DNA of 64,000 bases from Cephalotus follicularis. Taxonomy: Eukaryota; Streptophyta; Magnoliopsida; Oxalidales; Cephalotaceae. Both the position numbers and the translations under genes were made by a program. The notes under the pieces are model-generated. The model was not told where the DNA came from. It saw only the letters and a list, made by a program, of their open reading frames with translations, and did not search any database. Location of the stretch: positions 124,001-188,000 of the forward strand of contig BDDD01000421.1 in the NCBI GenBank assembly GCA_001972305.1, in the 5' to 3' direction. Each line of letters opens with the position of its first letter. Position 1 is the stretch's first letter. Positions 10,731-22,202 of the stretch are shown here, piece after piece.

Positions 10731-11532
10731 AAAAAGAAAGAAAGAAAGAATAAATAATAAAGCATATTTTACCTTTTTGAATTCAGTCTTGGTTTGTAGC
10801 CTATTTTATTCGAGTAATTAAGCCTTAGAGGTGTTTTACATTTAGTTCCTTAAAGCCAACTGGTTTGAGTGTAACTGGTCGAAAACTCGCTACATTGATC
10901 TTATAGAAAGCTTAAGAAATCAAGACATTGCACGAATTTAAATTGGTAAAATCCGAAACTACTTAATAATTTTGGTGTCTAGTGTTTGCTCCATCCATGT
11001 CATTCAAATCAACGGTAGTGGAGGAATGAGCTCAATAATGATAAAAAAAAGAAAAGAAAAGAAAAAGATGTATGTAAGTGCCTAAGTTCTTTGTCCGAAT
11101 CCGAACTAGGATTTTATGTTGCTAAGAATGCATATCTTGATTGGTAAAATGTGTGAAATAAAGGAAACTTAGTAAAACCCCTTAATTGAGATGTGTTTTG
11201 ATTCTAGAACTTGGAACGAGATAATAAAATTCAAGTATGGGGGTGTTCTATGAGTTTTTAAGTAAAGATACATTTTGCTTATTGTCAAAGTTTTGATGAA
11301 CTGAATTTTGTGTGTTTATTCACTGGAAAATACTCACGAGACAAAAATCGTCCACTAGGGTCACCTAAGGGTTTAAAGGCTTATTGCATCAGCTAAATGC
11401 AATCGTGATTCCCACGAAAGTGAGTTAGGTTTTTGTTATGTTTGTTGTTTTTGTTTTGTGTTTGTTTTTGTGTTGTTAGCTTTCCATTTTGTTTGCTTGA
11501 GGATAAGCAAAGTTCAAGTATGGGGGTATTTG
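10091..11532 (+). other. Athila 3' non-coding region before the LTR
   Basis: There is no convincing ORF. Two copies of the phrase CAAAGTTTAAGTATGGGG (about 10386) and CAAAGTTCAAGTATGGGG (about 11508) occur. The second is the polypurine tract next to the 3' LTR; the first marks the usual spot after pol in Athila. A GATAAACCCTA-containing block near 10264-10370 also occurs at 49870-49940 in the pol-less Athila relic. The env-like ORF of some Athila elements is not visible here. Confidence 0.7.
10556..10749 (+). repeat. 65-bp tandem duplication followed by (TA)n(GT)n(AAAG)n microsatellites
   Basis: Two 65-bp copies (10556-10620 and 10621-10685) differ at about one base. They run into (TA)n at 10680-10697, (GT)n at 10699-10729 and (AAAG)n to about 10749. 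This is probably a slippage-prone site within the Athila 3' region. Confidence 0.9.
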
Positions 11533-11744
11533 ATAAGCATAAAAATATATTCTTTTAATGAGTTAATTATTGTATTTTTATGCTTGGAACATATTATTTT
11601 AGTTGTGTTTGATTGACTTTCAGGTAAGAAGCCAAAAAGAGCAAAATACAAAAACACAAGTCAAAATTGGTGAAATAGAAGAAAAGAAGATCAAAATTGT
11701 GAAGAATAACGAAATTCTGCAGAAAATAGAGCAACACGTTGACT

Positions 11745-12165
11745 CCTATACTTTAAGCGTCGACGCCTACGCCCAAAGCGCTGACGGTTTCGAAGATAGC
11801 ATCGACGCTTTCCACGCCACTGGAACAAAATCTACAGTTTTATGATTTTTGTCAACACCAATTGTTTAGGCGTCAACGTGCTGGGAATTCAATATTTAGG
11901 CGTCAATGCCATGCTCAAGACTTCAACGCCATAATTGCACAATTCGGATAGTAGCTTAAACATTCACGTGCAAAGAGGAAGATGTCAATGACATCTTGCC
12001 TTCACAGGTTAAGCGTCGACGCCTTGCTTTTAAGCATTGATGCTTAACACTCAAGTATGCCCCATAATGCAAGAATCACGTCAACGCCCAGCACATTCAA
12101 TATATCAAAGCGACAACGCCAAAAAGCCAAAGCGTCGACGCCCAAGTCATAGCGTTGATGCTTAC
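11745..12165 (+). repeat. Array of GCGTCGACGC-type motifs upstream of the Athila LTR TATA box
   Basis: Three intact GCGTCGACGCC copies occur near 11757, 12013 and 12137. About a dozen decayed copies lie between them, such as GCGCTGACGG, GCATCGACGC, GCGTCAACGT, GCGTCAATGCC, GCATTGATGC and GCGTTGATGC. Many variants differ from the palindrome by C-to-T or G-to-A at CpG positions. The array ends about 90 bp before the TATA box. Confidence 0.8.
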
Positions 12166-12257
12166 GACGTCTGACAGCAAAAATTGGAAAGTTTTTACAA
12201 TTTGATTCAGATTGTAATAGGTTAGATTCTTTCCATTTTTATCTACATAAGGGTGAA

Positions 12258-12265
12258 TATAAAAA
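12258..12265 (+). promoter_or_regulatory. TATA box of the Athila 3' LTR
   Basis: TATAAAAA sits in the middle of the LTR, downstream of the motif array. The homologous LTR at 46629 has TATATAAA at 47313-47320 in the same relative place. Confidence 0.6.
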
Positions 12266-13549
12266 GAAAGTGAAGTCAAGTCAGAGAGGAGGCTGGTTAA
12301 CGTGAAACAAAAAGGAGAAAAGCGGTTGCTTGGATGAAAAATGAATGGAAGATTATTTCAATCTCTACCATTATGACCGGCTAAGTATTCTATCCCTAGA
12401 TGTCGATGAACCCATGTGATATATATATATATTTCAAATTCTGGTTTTCTGGTTTAATATCATGCTATGTAAGACAATCTTTTCTTGTTGATGTATGTGG
12501 AACATTGATGAGAAGGAATTTTAATGATATTAAATCTGTTTTAATGTTTTAGTGCTTGTAGCTCTAATTCATTCATATCATGCAATATTCTTAATTTTTC
12601 TATGTGATTGAACCAAAAACAATCTTTAACCAATCAACCTTTTGAGAGTATCAAGATTTGACACAATGGGGTGTACCCAGGGTAAATCATTATTTTCTGT
12701 GATGTGATATTAAACCAGAATTTATACCATGAAATTGAATATATATACATATGCATGGGGGATTTACACATCCAAGGGACTGTTTTCTCATATTAATTTC
12801 TTATTTAAATTTTCATATTGCATTAGTTATTTAACTTGAATTGTCCAATTTCTCATTAAAATATTTCAATTCAAATAAATTCTCTTTTCATTATTTAATT
12901 TAGTGTTTGTTATTTTTGTTTAAGTATTCTAAGTTCATTTTTATAGCATATCATCATAGCTCTTCGTGGGAACAATCCCTACTTTCCATTGTGCTAATTG
13001 TTAGATTAGGGTAATTTTTATTCGGTTCAGCAACATCAAACAGGGGTGCGCGCTGGGAGTGTGTACACTAAACAGGACCCGCGTGGGAAACACTATTTGG
13101 ATAGTCGTTGTTCTCGTGTCAGTAATGATTCCCACTTGTTGCAGTTGTGTATAAGTGCTAGTCACTTAGCGAGTTCTCGAACTCGTATGATCCTTAGACC
13201 TGAGCGACTGCTCTATATTGTATGGAAACTTTTATGCTTTGATCTCCATCTTACCCGGGACTGGCAATTGGGTGGTCTTTGGGTATGATCGAATCTATAT
13301 GAATACAAGCGAGTGCGCAATATGGGATTGTCACACCTGAGCGAAGGTGATCGGCCCTATTATGGTCTGATTGTATTTTGGACTTATGAAATCCTTGGCC
13401 AAGGTTGAGGTGGACTGGGAATTGGATTTACGGAGAGTCTACCAAAGGTCATAGTAATAATCAGATAGTTTAGCCATTGATGTATCATCTAGGGTTGACA
13501 CATATACTTACTCTAGACCTTAATCGGGGGCCAATTATGACGAGGGATT

Positions 13550-16056
13550 TGTTGGGAACGACTCAAACACGCAGTGGAAAAAACATAAAATCCAGACTTT
13601 AGGGGTTATGGCCGATTAATTTTAAATTTCATCAAATTGATTAATCCCCAAGCAATGGGATACCCTAATCAAAGTCTGAATCATCCCAATAAATGCCAAG
13701 GAACCCTAATTGAACAACCAATCAAACCAACACCCAAAACCAAGCATAGGGTAAAACGAGCCGAAGCGCTAGGGTTGCCGTAAACCTTAGAAATAGACTC
13801 CAAAGAGGCTCACAAGGAAACACACAAAACCCTATCCTAAAGTCCAATCAACCAAACCCAAACATCCCTAACCCTAAGGGAAGACAAACAAACAACCAAA
13901 AGGGCAAGGGGTTCGACTAGGGTTCTCTAACCCAACCACAACCCGCTGCCACGGCCACACTAACTAGAAGAGAATAGATTCTTACCAAAGGTGAAGACTC
14001 CTTCCTTCAAGTCAAGCTCCCTCTACGCTTTATCCCAAAAAACTCCAAGCTCCTCCACAAGCCATGAAAGGGAGGATCCAAGGATGCAATCCAAGTGTTT
14101 ATACTACCCTAAATCACTCTAGGTAAAGATAAGAAGTAGTGTGCAAGTTATCTCCATCTATAATAAACTTTCAATGGTGAAAAGAAGGTTGAAAAAGACA
14201 GCAAAACACACCAGGGGATATAGGCGTTGACGCGTAGGCGATAGGCGTCGACGTGTACGAGAGCAGCAGGAAGAAGAGAGACAGCAGGGAAGAGAGAGAA
14301 AGACAAAGTGTGTTATGGAAGCTTCATTGCTTTTGTCCTATTATCATAAAGTATTTATACTTTTGACTTTTGACTTTTCTCTCTCTCACCAACTCCTCTT
14401 AAGTTGGCAAAACCTGCGCATCAACCTGTCATGGCGTCAACGTCATGCGTCTCATATTATCTAGGCATCAACACCAATGATAAGATGAAACAGGTGCATA
14501 GTCTCATTTGTCTTGGCGTAGATGCATAAAACCTCATAGCGGCCACACGTAAGTCACTAGTTTTTAAATCATCAATGCATACTCTCCATGGCGTTAATGC
14601 CCAAGGACTCTATCCAGTTATGGCGTCGACGCATGCTTTTTATGGCGTCGACGTTTAAAGCTACTGGTTTTATCAGCATCAACGCAAGCCGTTTGCATTA
14701 ACGCCTAGCAACTCAACCAGACATGGCGTCGACGCATACTCATAGCGTCGACACCCAAGACAAAGAAAAGATAATCTCTTCTATTTTCACAACCCTCCGC
14801 ATGGAATATTTCATCGTGGCATTGCATGGACCTAAATCCATCAAATAAAATACTCAATAGCAAAGCAACATCTTCCCTGATGCTGCCCTTTCACCAAATG
14901 ATATGTGTCCCACCACATATCAACCTGTTCAAAGTCAGGCAGGACCCGAAAGCCTGTCGTTCTCCGGTATGATGATAAATTCTCAGTACACCCCTATATC
15001 TACTACGACCACTCTAACAGTGCTCCGACTATCAGAGCAGTCCCGATGTGAGCGCCAGTCACCCCCGGATTCGTGTATTACCACGTCTATCAATCATGGT
15101 CCGAATAGCCGTCGCTTTATCCAGTCGTCGGCATATGTGTCATGTTTTCCTCGTTATACTTGGCTCCGATCACAGCCTAGGGTTTGGATGAAGCTAGTAC
15201 CGCTGCGATAACTATGAATCTATGATCGCACTGAGACTATCGGTAGACCTCCAATGGGAAGCTGACGTTCCCAGTCCACCTATGCCTGATCAGGACTTTT
15301 AAGTCCACAACGTACATAGATAAATAGAGCTGGTCACCCTCAGCCCGGGTGTGACGATCCCCTATTGCGCACTCGCCCATACATCTCAATGGAGCTCCCA
15401 CAAGACCCAAAGACAACCCTTTTGCTAGCACATGGCTAGTGTTGGGGAAGGCGGAAATCAAAGTCAAGCAGTTACCACACAATGCATGCCAGTCGCTCAG
15501 GTCAAATGAGACAACGCAAGCTATAGACCTACTAGTCACCATAGACTATACACTACCGAGACCATAAGAATCCTATTGACATTGGGTATTAACTATCCAA
15601 ATAGGTTTCCTATTGGTGGGTCAGTTCAGTGTCACGCTCTCTAGCATACACCTCACATTTCGCTTTAGGGATAAACCCAAATGGCTACGAGATAACCATC
15701 CTCCACTGCTAACCTAGGAGCAAGTATAACGTGACAAGTCTTCGCGATTCATCTATGGCCCAAAGAAAGTAAACCTATGACTTGGAAAGGTTTGTCACAG
15801 GGAGTAAGGATCGCATTCTCATAGCCCTCTTGGCACGAGATCCAACCCTTTAATATGACAGGGAGCTATATGACATACAGTTAATTACGAATAATTATTC
15901 TGTTTCTTTTGGTTGGTTAGGATGAGCCACACAGCCTTGCCAATAAATTAATATGCACATGAAATATGAATAGAATTCAGGATTATATAAATCAATAGTG
16001 TATATATACAAACAACGTGTCATAACGTGGCATATGGGGACACCCCTAACCTAACA
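13550..16056 (-). mobile_element. Copia solo LTR with a GCGTCGACGC array
   Basis: The plus-strand reading starts TGTTGGGAACG and ends CCTAACA. Perfect 5-bp duplications GGATT lie at 13545-13549 and 16057-16061. U3 is at the high-coordinate end, so the LTR reads on the minus strand. A TATA box (GTATAAATAC, minus) lies at 14351-14360. From about 14880 to 16056 it matches 26040-27238, the U3 of the copia 5' LTR, in the same orientation. The motif arrays differ between the two. ORFs in this stretch (14903-15211, 15237-15542) lie in the LTR and have no protein features. Confidence 0.9.
14405..14757 (-). repeat. GCGTCGACGC-type motif array in the copia solo LTR
   Basis: Four GTCGAC cores occur here (near 14627, 14648, 14729 and 14746). 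Decayed GCGTCAACGT, GCATCAACAC, GCGTTAATGC and GCATCAACGC copies surround them. A smaller group (GGCGTTGACGCG, GGCGTCGACGTG) lies at 14220-14255, downstream of the TATA box in transcription sense. Confidence 0.8.
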
Positions 16057-17311
16057 GGATTATTGTATACGCGAACCGACGACTCAAAAAGTCTCACGTT
16101 ACGGCGATGTGTAATGAAGTATAAGAAAATTAATTGGATTAATTTTTCATCTGGATAATATTGGATATTAGTCCGGAAGCATTTTAAATAGGTATGGGAC
16201 TATTTATAATGGTTTAACCGAACCCTAAGAGTATTTCAGGAATTTATGAACACCACCGATTTTAACCAAGATTTTAAAGGGTCCCTACCCGATAATTATT
16301 TCTTCATAAATATGTTGGACATATTTAGTCTTGGTGATAATTATAAAATCAAATATTAGTTAGGTGGATTTTACAAATATTGTCATCGTTAAATGGTGAT
16401 ACATTTACTCCATCTTATTTAATTAATATTCGAAAGGATACGTGACATCACTTAAATGGGTATGACTTATTTATATGATGTAGTGGTTGTTCTCTTGGAG
16501 AGAATGACATGTGAAATAGGAAAGGAATGAGTTAGACACATTTTCCTATGAAAAGCAAACCACAACACCAGCATTATTAAAACACACGAGCGAACGTGCT
16601 TGTTTAAGCATCAACGCCTTTGGCAAAAAGCATCGACGCTTAGTGCCACAACTCCACAAAAGATGTGGTCATGGTCTTGTCCCACTCCCAGCTGATTTTC
16701 CTTCTCAGAGAGAAAAGAGGGAGCACGTTGGTGAGTGGGAAGTAGTTTTCTCAGAGAAAACAACATGTTGTGCCATATGGTGTGTGCTTTTTGGGTGCGC
16801 TAGTGCGTGCGATAAAGCGTGCAAGTTGTTGGCATAAAACAGAGGGTGTGAAATTGCTGGAGAAAGTGTCTAACACTCTGCAATCCCTTTACCGATTTTG
16901 TTCACCAAGCTTGAAGATAACCTAGGATGGATTGTAATTGACAACATTAGTCAATTTCAATACTCCCTTTGTGAGCATAGTAAGAGAGTGCGACATTATT
17001 GGCGTAGAATAGAGAACCTGCCGAATTTGGTTCTTGGAGCTTGAAGCAACAGTCTTTGGCATCTTGGAGGAGTTAAACGCTTGGAGGAATCTTCTCAAGC
17101 GTGTACCAGCAAAGACGAAGGAGACATCACTTTCGGTATAATCTCCTGTTCTTCTCTATGGTGTTGTATCATCAATTGCATGCTTGAGTGATACTAATTT
17201 GACTATGACATGATGTGGGTGTTTCTTAGACCTGTAATTTAAAATTGGACCTGGTTACAATGGTGTGTTGAGGGGATTCTTTCGCTGCCTTAAACCAAAA
17301 ATTTTAAAACC

Positions 17312-19833
17312 TTCCCTTTAACACCTTGGTCTAATTTTGCAATGGGGATGAACTTCCATTCCCAACAGATAGGCTCATCATCAACGATGTCATTGGGTTC
17401 GTCAGTGCCTTCAATATGAAAACCATATATCTCAGGCGCCGTTGACACCCTGCCTGATCTCCTCTGTAGATGAGTGCCTTTCTGAGAATCCATCTTAGTT
17501 TGGGGTCTCTCCCCAATTGTGTCTCTAGAGGAACCCATCTCTAGTCCTTCATCGTCCTCTGGGGTTCCACCCAGTGGCAGCTCTGCCAGCTCCACCCTTC
17601 TCCCACTGCTTCCTGCAAGCAGGTATTCCCTCTATAGGAATCTAGCATTATGCGAAACAAAAAACTTTTGTTCGTTGGGACGGTAGAAATAATATCCTAA
17701 CCTCTCCTTAGGAGACCCCACAAATCAGCAACAGTCAGACCTCACCTCCAACTTAGAAGGATCCTGCCTTCTCACATAAGCCGGACAGCCCCAAACTCTC
17801 AAATGTTATAAGTTGGATTTCCTCCCGTCAAGCAACTCAAACGGTGTGGAGGGGAGGGATTTTGAAGAATCCGGTTCAAGATATACGCTGCCGACTGCAG
17901 AGCATAACCCCAAAATGAGATTGGAAGGTCTGCAAAAGACATCATGGATCAAACCATATTCATCAGAGTCTGATTCCTCCGCTCAGACAAGCCATTGTGC
18001 TCTAGTGTCCATGGAGGTGTCCATTGAGAGAGAATCCCGTTATCCCTCAGATAACCTTGGAATTCAGCAGACAAGTACTCGCCCCCTACGTCGCTCTGAA
18101 GTATTTTAATGGGCTTCCCTATTTGCTTCTCTACTTATAGTCTGAACTCCTTGAATCTCTCAAAATATTCAGACTTGTGCTTCATCAGAAACACGTACCC
18201 ATACCGTGATAAATCATCGGTGAAGGTGACGAAGTAGGGAAAACATCCACACTCATTGACCGACATAGGTCCATAGACGTCGGTGTGAACTAGTTCCACT
18301 AAGTCCACTGCCCTTTCTCCCACTGCAGAGAAGGGAGATTTGGTCATCTTGCCAATCAAACATGTCTCACACGTCAGAAAGGACTCCACCAGCTGGATGT
18401 CCAAAAGACCACCTTAACAAACCGCGTTAGTCTAGCCTCGCTAGGATGACCTAATCTACAATGTCAGATGTATGAAGGGTTTACATCCATTGTCTCTCGT
18501 TGTCTTTTACGTTGAGTTCTCGTTTGAATTGTTAAGATCATTTATTGATTTGTATCTAAAACATAAAGTCCATTGTCCACGTGCTCCGCACATACAAGAA
18601 CGTTGTCACGTAGCAGAGTACATGAATTCATAGAGAAAGAGAGCTCCAAACCCATCTTATACAAATAAAAAACAGAGATTACGTTCCTTACAAGGTTCTG
18701 TACATAATAATATGGATTCAGTTTTAATACATGGCCAGACATAAACGTCAATTCAAACACGCCTACACTTGAAGTGTGGATCCTTGACCCATCACCTAGG
18801 CGCAAATCCAGAGAATCTTCAGCTCCCAGCTGTTTAGCGTCTCTTAGCCCCTGCAAAGAGTTGCAAATATTAGTCCCAACCCCTAAGTCAACCACCCAAG
18901 TTGGCCTAACATTACATGCTAAAAATGAATCAATCATGAAAGTACCAGACACTGATGCATCTCCTGATTTGGATTTTTGGAACTCACCACACAATGACTT
19001 CCAATGGCCTATCCTCCCACAGTAGAAACAAGCCTTCTCATCAGCTAGCTGTTTGATCTTCCTCTGGATGTCTTCCCCATCGATCAGAATTGGTCTCTTC
19101 CCCTTCTTCCCTTTCCTTTGCATGGGCGCCTTGCCCTTTCCCTTGGATCTGGATCCCTCTGATCCAGTCCTCGTTGGAGATGTCCGGGAGAAAGAAAAAG
19201 AAAGTAACATCACATTCGACTTAGACCTGCCATGGTCCATGTCGACTTCGGCCGTACGAAGCATCTTCACTAGTTCGGGCAGAGTACACTCCACCTTGTT
19301 CATGTGGAAATTTGTGAAGAATTGGGAGAAAGTCAGAGGGAGGGACGCAAGCATAAGGTCAATGTAATAACCATCGTCTACGATCAATTCCAGCTGAGCC
19401 AACTGCTCAATGAAATCAATCATCTTTAATCCATGTGCATGAACCGATTCCCCATCAAGCATTTTCAACAAGAAGAGTTGACGGAACAAATTAAACTGTT
19501 GGGTCCTCGACCTGGCACCATATAACTCCTTCAGCCTAAGAAGTATGGCTCCAAGGGTATCAAGTTTCTCATGCTGTCTTTACAATTCCAGGACCATTCC
19601 CGCAATCGTTACGCAATGATCTTGCTCATCCTCGTCACGCCACGCCACTTGGACACCTTGGCCTTGTGCTCTTCCATTGGGTTAACTCCTAATATCATGG
19701 TTGTATCAGTCATCACATGAGAAAGCTTCATGCTCGTGAGTACAAGGCGCATATTGCGCTCCCAGTCCAGAAAATTAGGACCCTCTAGCTTGTTTGTTTC
19801 AAGTATTCTTGCAATGGCAGTGCTAACAGACAT
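17312..19833 (-). pseudogene. Copia gag-protease-integrase pseudogene
   Basis: Gag starts at 19833 with TNKLEGPNFLDWERNMRLVL, typical of copia Gag N-termini. The frame breaks near 19600 and resumes at 19489. A CCHC zinc knuckle is seen (CFYCGRIGHWKSLC, about 18979-19020). The protease reads WVVDLGVGTNIC, where the family has DSGA; Ser-to-Leu destroys the active site. Integrase has the zinc-finger CETCLIGKM, Asp in LVHTDVYGPM, and, in shifted frames at about 17970-18110, SDVGGEY and the Glu in LSERRNQTL. The linker with RRSGRVSTAPEIYGFH at 17290-17595 lies just before the expected RT. Several stops and shifts; inactive. Confidence 0.85.
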
Positions 19834-21122
19834 ATTTGAGTAGAGTATATATCTAGCAACCTATAGAGAAAACAGGAGAAAGAATATTAGCAAATCATTC
19901 CATTACAAATTATTACCATAATTATTTGTCTTTAGAATTATAGCTCCTCCCACTATTCTAATCGTATCCCACACCTCCATGTGGAATTCGGGAAGCTCCT
20001 CGCTTCCTAATGGGGATCAGAATCTATCCAGCCTGGTATAGCCTCACATGTCAGCGACAAGCCATAACACTTAAATATGTAGGCACGAGTGCCAATTTTC
20101 ATTATTAGGGTCGCTCCCTCAACAATGCAAGATCCAATACAAAATTCGGCATGCCAGCCCATATAATCCACAGCTTTTACCATGCCAATAATATGGTCTC
20201 GATATAAGTCAAACCCATAATCCTCAAAGAAATTGACGTGTTTTAATCACCCACACATGTCTGTGTCCTGATACCAAAACAATACCATTTCCTTCTAGTG
20301 CACCTCACACTGAAATTGAACAATAATGGTCATACGGAGGACCTGTCAAGCGTCATCCCCAATATGTCCACACCATTCAACGAAGATCGTGGAAGGCCAA
20401 CGACAGGACACTCGTTGTGCTCCACCGCTTATGGACTTATTATATCACAAGTTTGAGGAATTTGGTCTCACCAAATTTTAGGTTTTACCCAAAGCCGTTT
20501 TAAGATAGATTTTATCTTCAAATCCCATTTGAATTGTTTAGCATGCTTGGACGTGTTTGGATAAATATGGGAAAAAATCATTCATCTTATGCACCCTAGA
20601 AAAATGGCCTGACTCATAATTTTAACTCTATAATGATCACGTGAGCCAAACGTGACCATTCGGTTTCCTAGGTGACATTATTTAACCACTATTTTATTAC
20701 AACATTCACACCATGCATACATGGTCTTCGCTTGGTCTTGTAATCTTCTTGATCCTCTCTTCAATCCTGTTTGTATCTCTCTTCTTAAAATTACATCACT
20801 AGTATTATAAAAGAATAAGAATACAAATTTAAGGAAGAAGAGATATTTCTACCTTAAGAAATAAAAGACAAGAAAAGCCACTAGCGCACGCAGACAACAT
20901 TATCACAAACCAAATGATCACCATTGTAATAAAGAATTTAAATAACATCCATGAAAGAAACCAAAACACTAAGTCTAGTCTCAAGTCTACCATCATGCAT
21001 AAAAAATTCAAAAAATATATCCTCTATATACTTAATTGAATTAACACGTGGCAATTTAATATGTAATGACTTTGAAGCAAGCCACTAGATATCAAATTGT
21101 GATCCAATTCAACCTAATTAGA

Positions 21123-21136
21123 GGTCTGATACAACT
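21123..21136 (-). promoter_or_regulatory. Primer-binding site of the copia element
   Basis: On the minus strand the LTR ends CCAACA, followed by AGTTGTATCAGACC. This is a slightly decayed match to TGGTATCAGAGC, complementary to the initiator Met tRNA used by plant copia elements. It fixes the LTR end at 21137. Confidence 0.75.
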
Positions 21137-21930
21137 TGTTGGAAAGGCTCGTTGCACTATAGGACATTTGGGACTCCGGGTGTAAGACAATTTTTTTTTA
21201 TTTCTTTAAAATAAGCGGAAGCGTGTAATACCCTACCCCTAATTGTCTCATTATGCCCAAGGATCATTAATTAGGGATCAACCTTATTCCCAAGCATAGG
21301 GGTTCGGGTGGAGTTAGGGTTTCGCTAACCCTAGCACAGGTCGCTCCTTAAATTGAAATTAGGGTCACACACAAAAACCCCAATATCAATTCACCACTCG
21401 AATCTCAAAGAACAACACAAAAGCCATAAAAGAGGATGTAAGAATTTTATACCTAATTCTTTGCCTCTCAACTTTTGTGTATTTCCTCAAGCTTTAAATC
21501 CAAGATTCTTCAAGCGTTAAATCCAAGCTTTAGCCTTTACCAATGTTGTTACCAAAACCACGGCCAGCAAGTTTTGTGAAAGATTGAAGGCTAAATGTGT
21601 TTAGACCTAATCTAGGCTTCAACACAAGTAAAGATAGAATCCAGTGTAGAAACTATCTCCACCTATAAAGAAGTTTGGAGGGTGAGAGATGATGTGTTTG
21701 TTTTTCTCTTCTCCGGAGCCACAAGCTCTGTCCAAGTCCTCTGATGAAGAAGACGGCACAGCGAGATATCGTAGAAGAGAAACGAGAGAGCTTTTTGGAC
21801 TGGTTCAAAACTTCTTTCGTACGAGAGATATCCAAGGTAAAGTGTGTTCAATACGATACAATAATATCGCCTTTTATATCTTCAAGCTGATGACTCATCA
21901 AATCTCTCAAATAAGCTTACGCTTAAGCTT

Positions 21931-22202
21931 ACAGACTCTGATCCTTCTGATCAAGGAGGTATGCAAAAGAGTTCCGAAGTCTGATCTTCGTGCATCGAGT
22001 GTCTATGCTCTGCCAAATGAAGTCTGAGCTCCAACCTCTGTCAACGAGGTCTTCCCATGAGATCTAAGGTCTGAGGTCTGTCTCTACCACTGAGATTCAA
22101 CCTCTACCCTCTGTATCTGGGGTCCGCCAATTACCCCCGAGGTCTACCCTCTGCCCCTGAGGTCTGATCTCTGTCTCTGAGGTCTAACTTCGAGGTCTAA
22201 CT
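21931..22202 (-). repeat. Array of AGGTCTGAG / GGCAGACCTC-type motifs in copia LTR U3
   Basis: Reading plus, GAGGTCTGA, GAGGTCTACC, GAGGTCTAAC, ATCTAAGGTCTGAGG and similar words recur about every 15-25 bp between 21931 and 22202. A few more (AAGGTCTGACCTCCG) lie just past the nested solo LTR at 25845-25860. On the minus strand these read as GGCAGAGGGTAGACCTC-like units, the same vocabulary as the array at 52500-52770 in a Tekay-type LTR. Confidence 0.75.

Larger units (their letters stand above)
1..13042 (+). mobile_element. Athila-type Ty3/gypsy retrotransposon, 5' end outside the window
   Basis: Gag, aspartic protease, reverse transcriptase, RNase H and integrase follow in the Ty3/gypsy order. 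A long non-coding 3' region and a 3' LTR (11533-13042) come after. Assignment to Athila rests on the protease motif LDLGAS, the RT box FMDDF, and a purine-rich run just before the LTR (around 11520-11530). The coding region is broken by stops, frameshifts and two nested insertions: a solo LTR at 428-1666 and a gag-only element at 3791-7258. The 5' LTR and primer-binding site lie left of the window. The 3' LTR abuts a copia LTR that lacks its 5' end, so the Athila element probably inserted into that LTR. It is a dead copy. Confidence 0.9.
11533..13042 (+). repeat. Athila 3' LTR
   Basis: The LTR starts TGATAAGCATAAAAATAT directly after the polypurine tract and ends in CATCAAACA. Its first 110 bp match the start of the second Athila LTR at 46629. 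A TATA box (TATAAAAA, 12258-12265) lies after the motif array. A GTGGGAACAATCCCTACTTT block near 12967 is the usual U5 signature of this lineage. The 3' neighbour is a copia LTR fragment starting GGGGTGCGCGC. Confidence 0.85.
13043..17311 (+). mobile_element. Truncated copia LTR (plus), split by a nested solo LTR
   Basis: The two pieces 13043-13549 and 16062-17311 together match the reverse complement of the solo LTR at 39220-41443. Shared blocks are GTGCGCGCTG...GTGTACACTAAAC, the CACTCGC/TGTGACAATTCC region, and the AACACCACCGATT and CTTTCGCTGCC regions. The 5' end is missing, probably because Athila inserted there. The 3' end stops short of the usual CCAACA and joins minus-strand copia pol at about 17311. 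The short ORF at 13046-13288 is not coding. Two or three decayed GCATCGACGC motifs occur at about 16605-16645. Confidence 0.75.

Noticed and set aside
14903-15542. Possible genes of about 100 aa
   Set aside because: The region is LTR U3, matched by 26040-27238, where the frames are not kept.
21123-21136. tRNA gene fragment
   Set aside because: The match to the tRNA 3' end is only the retroelement primer-binding site; no cloverleaf is present here or at 30870 or 62862.
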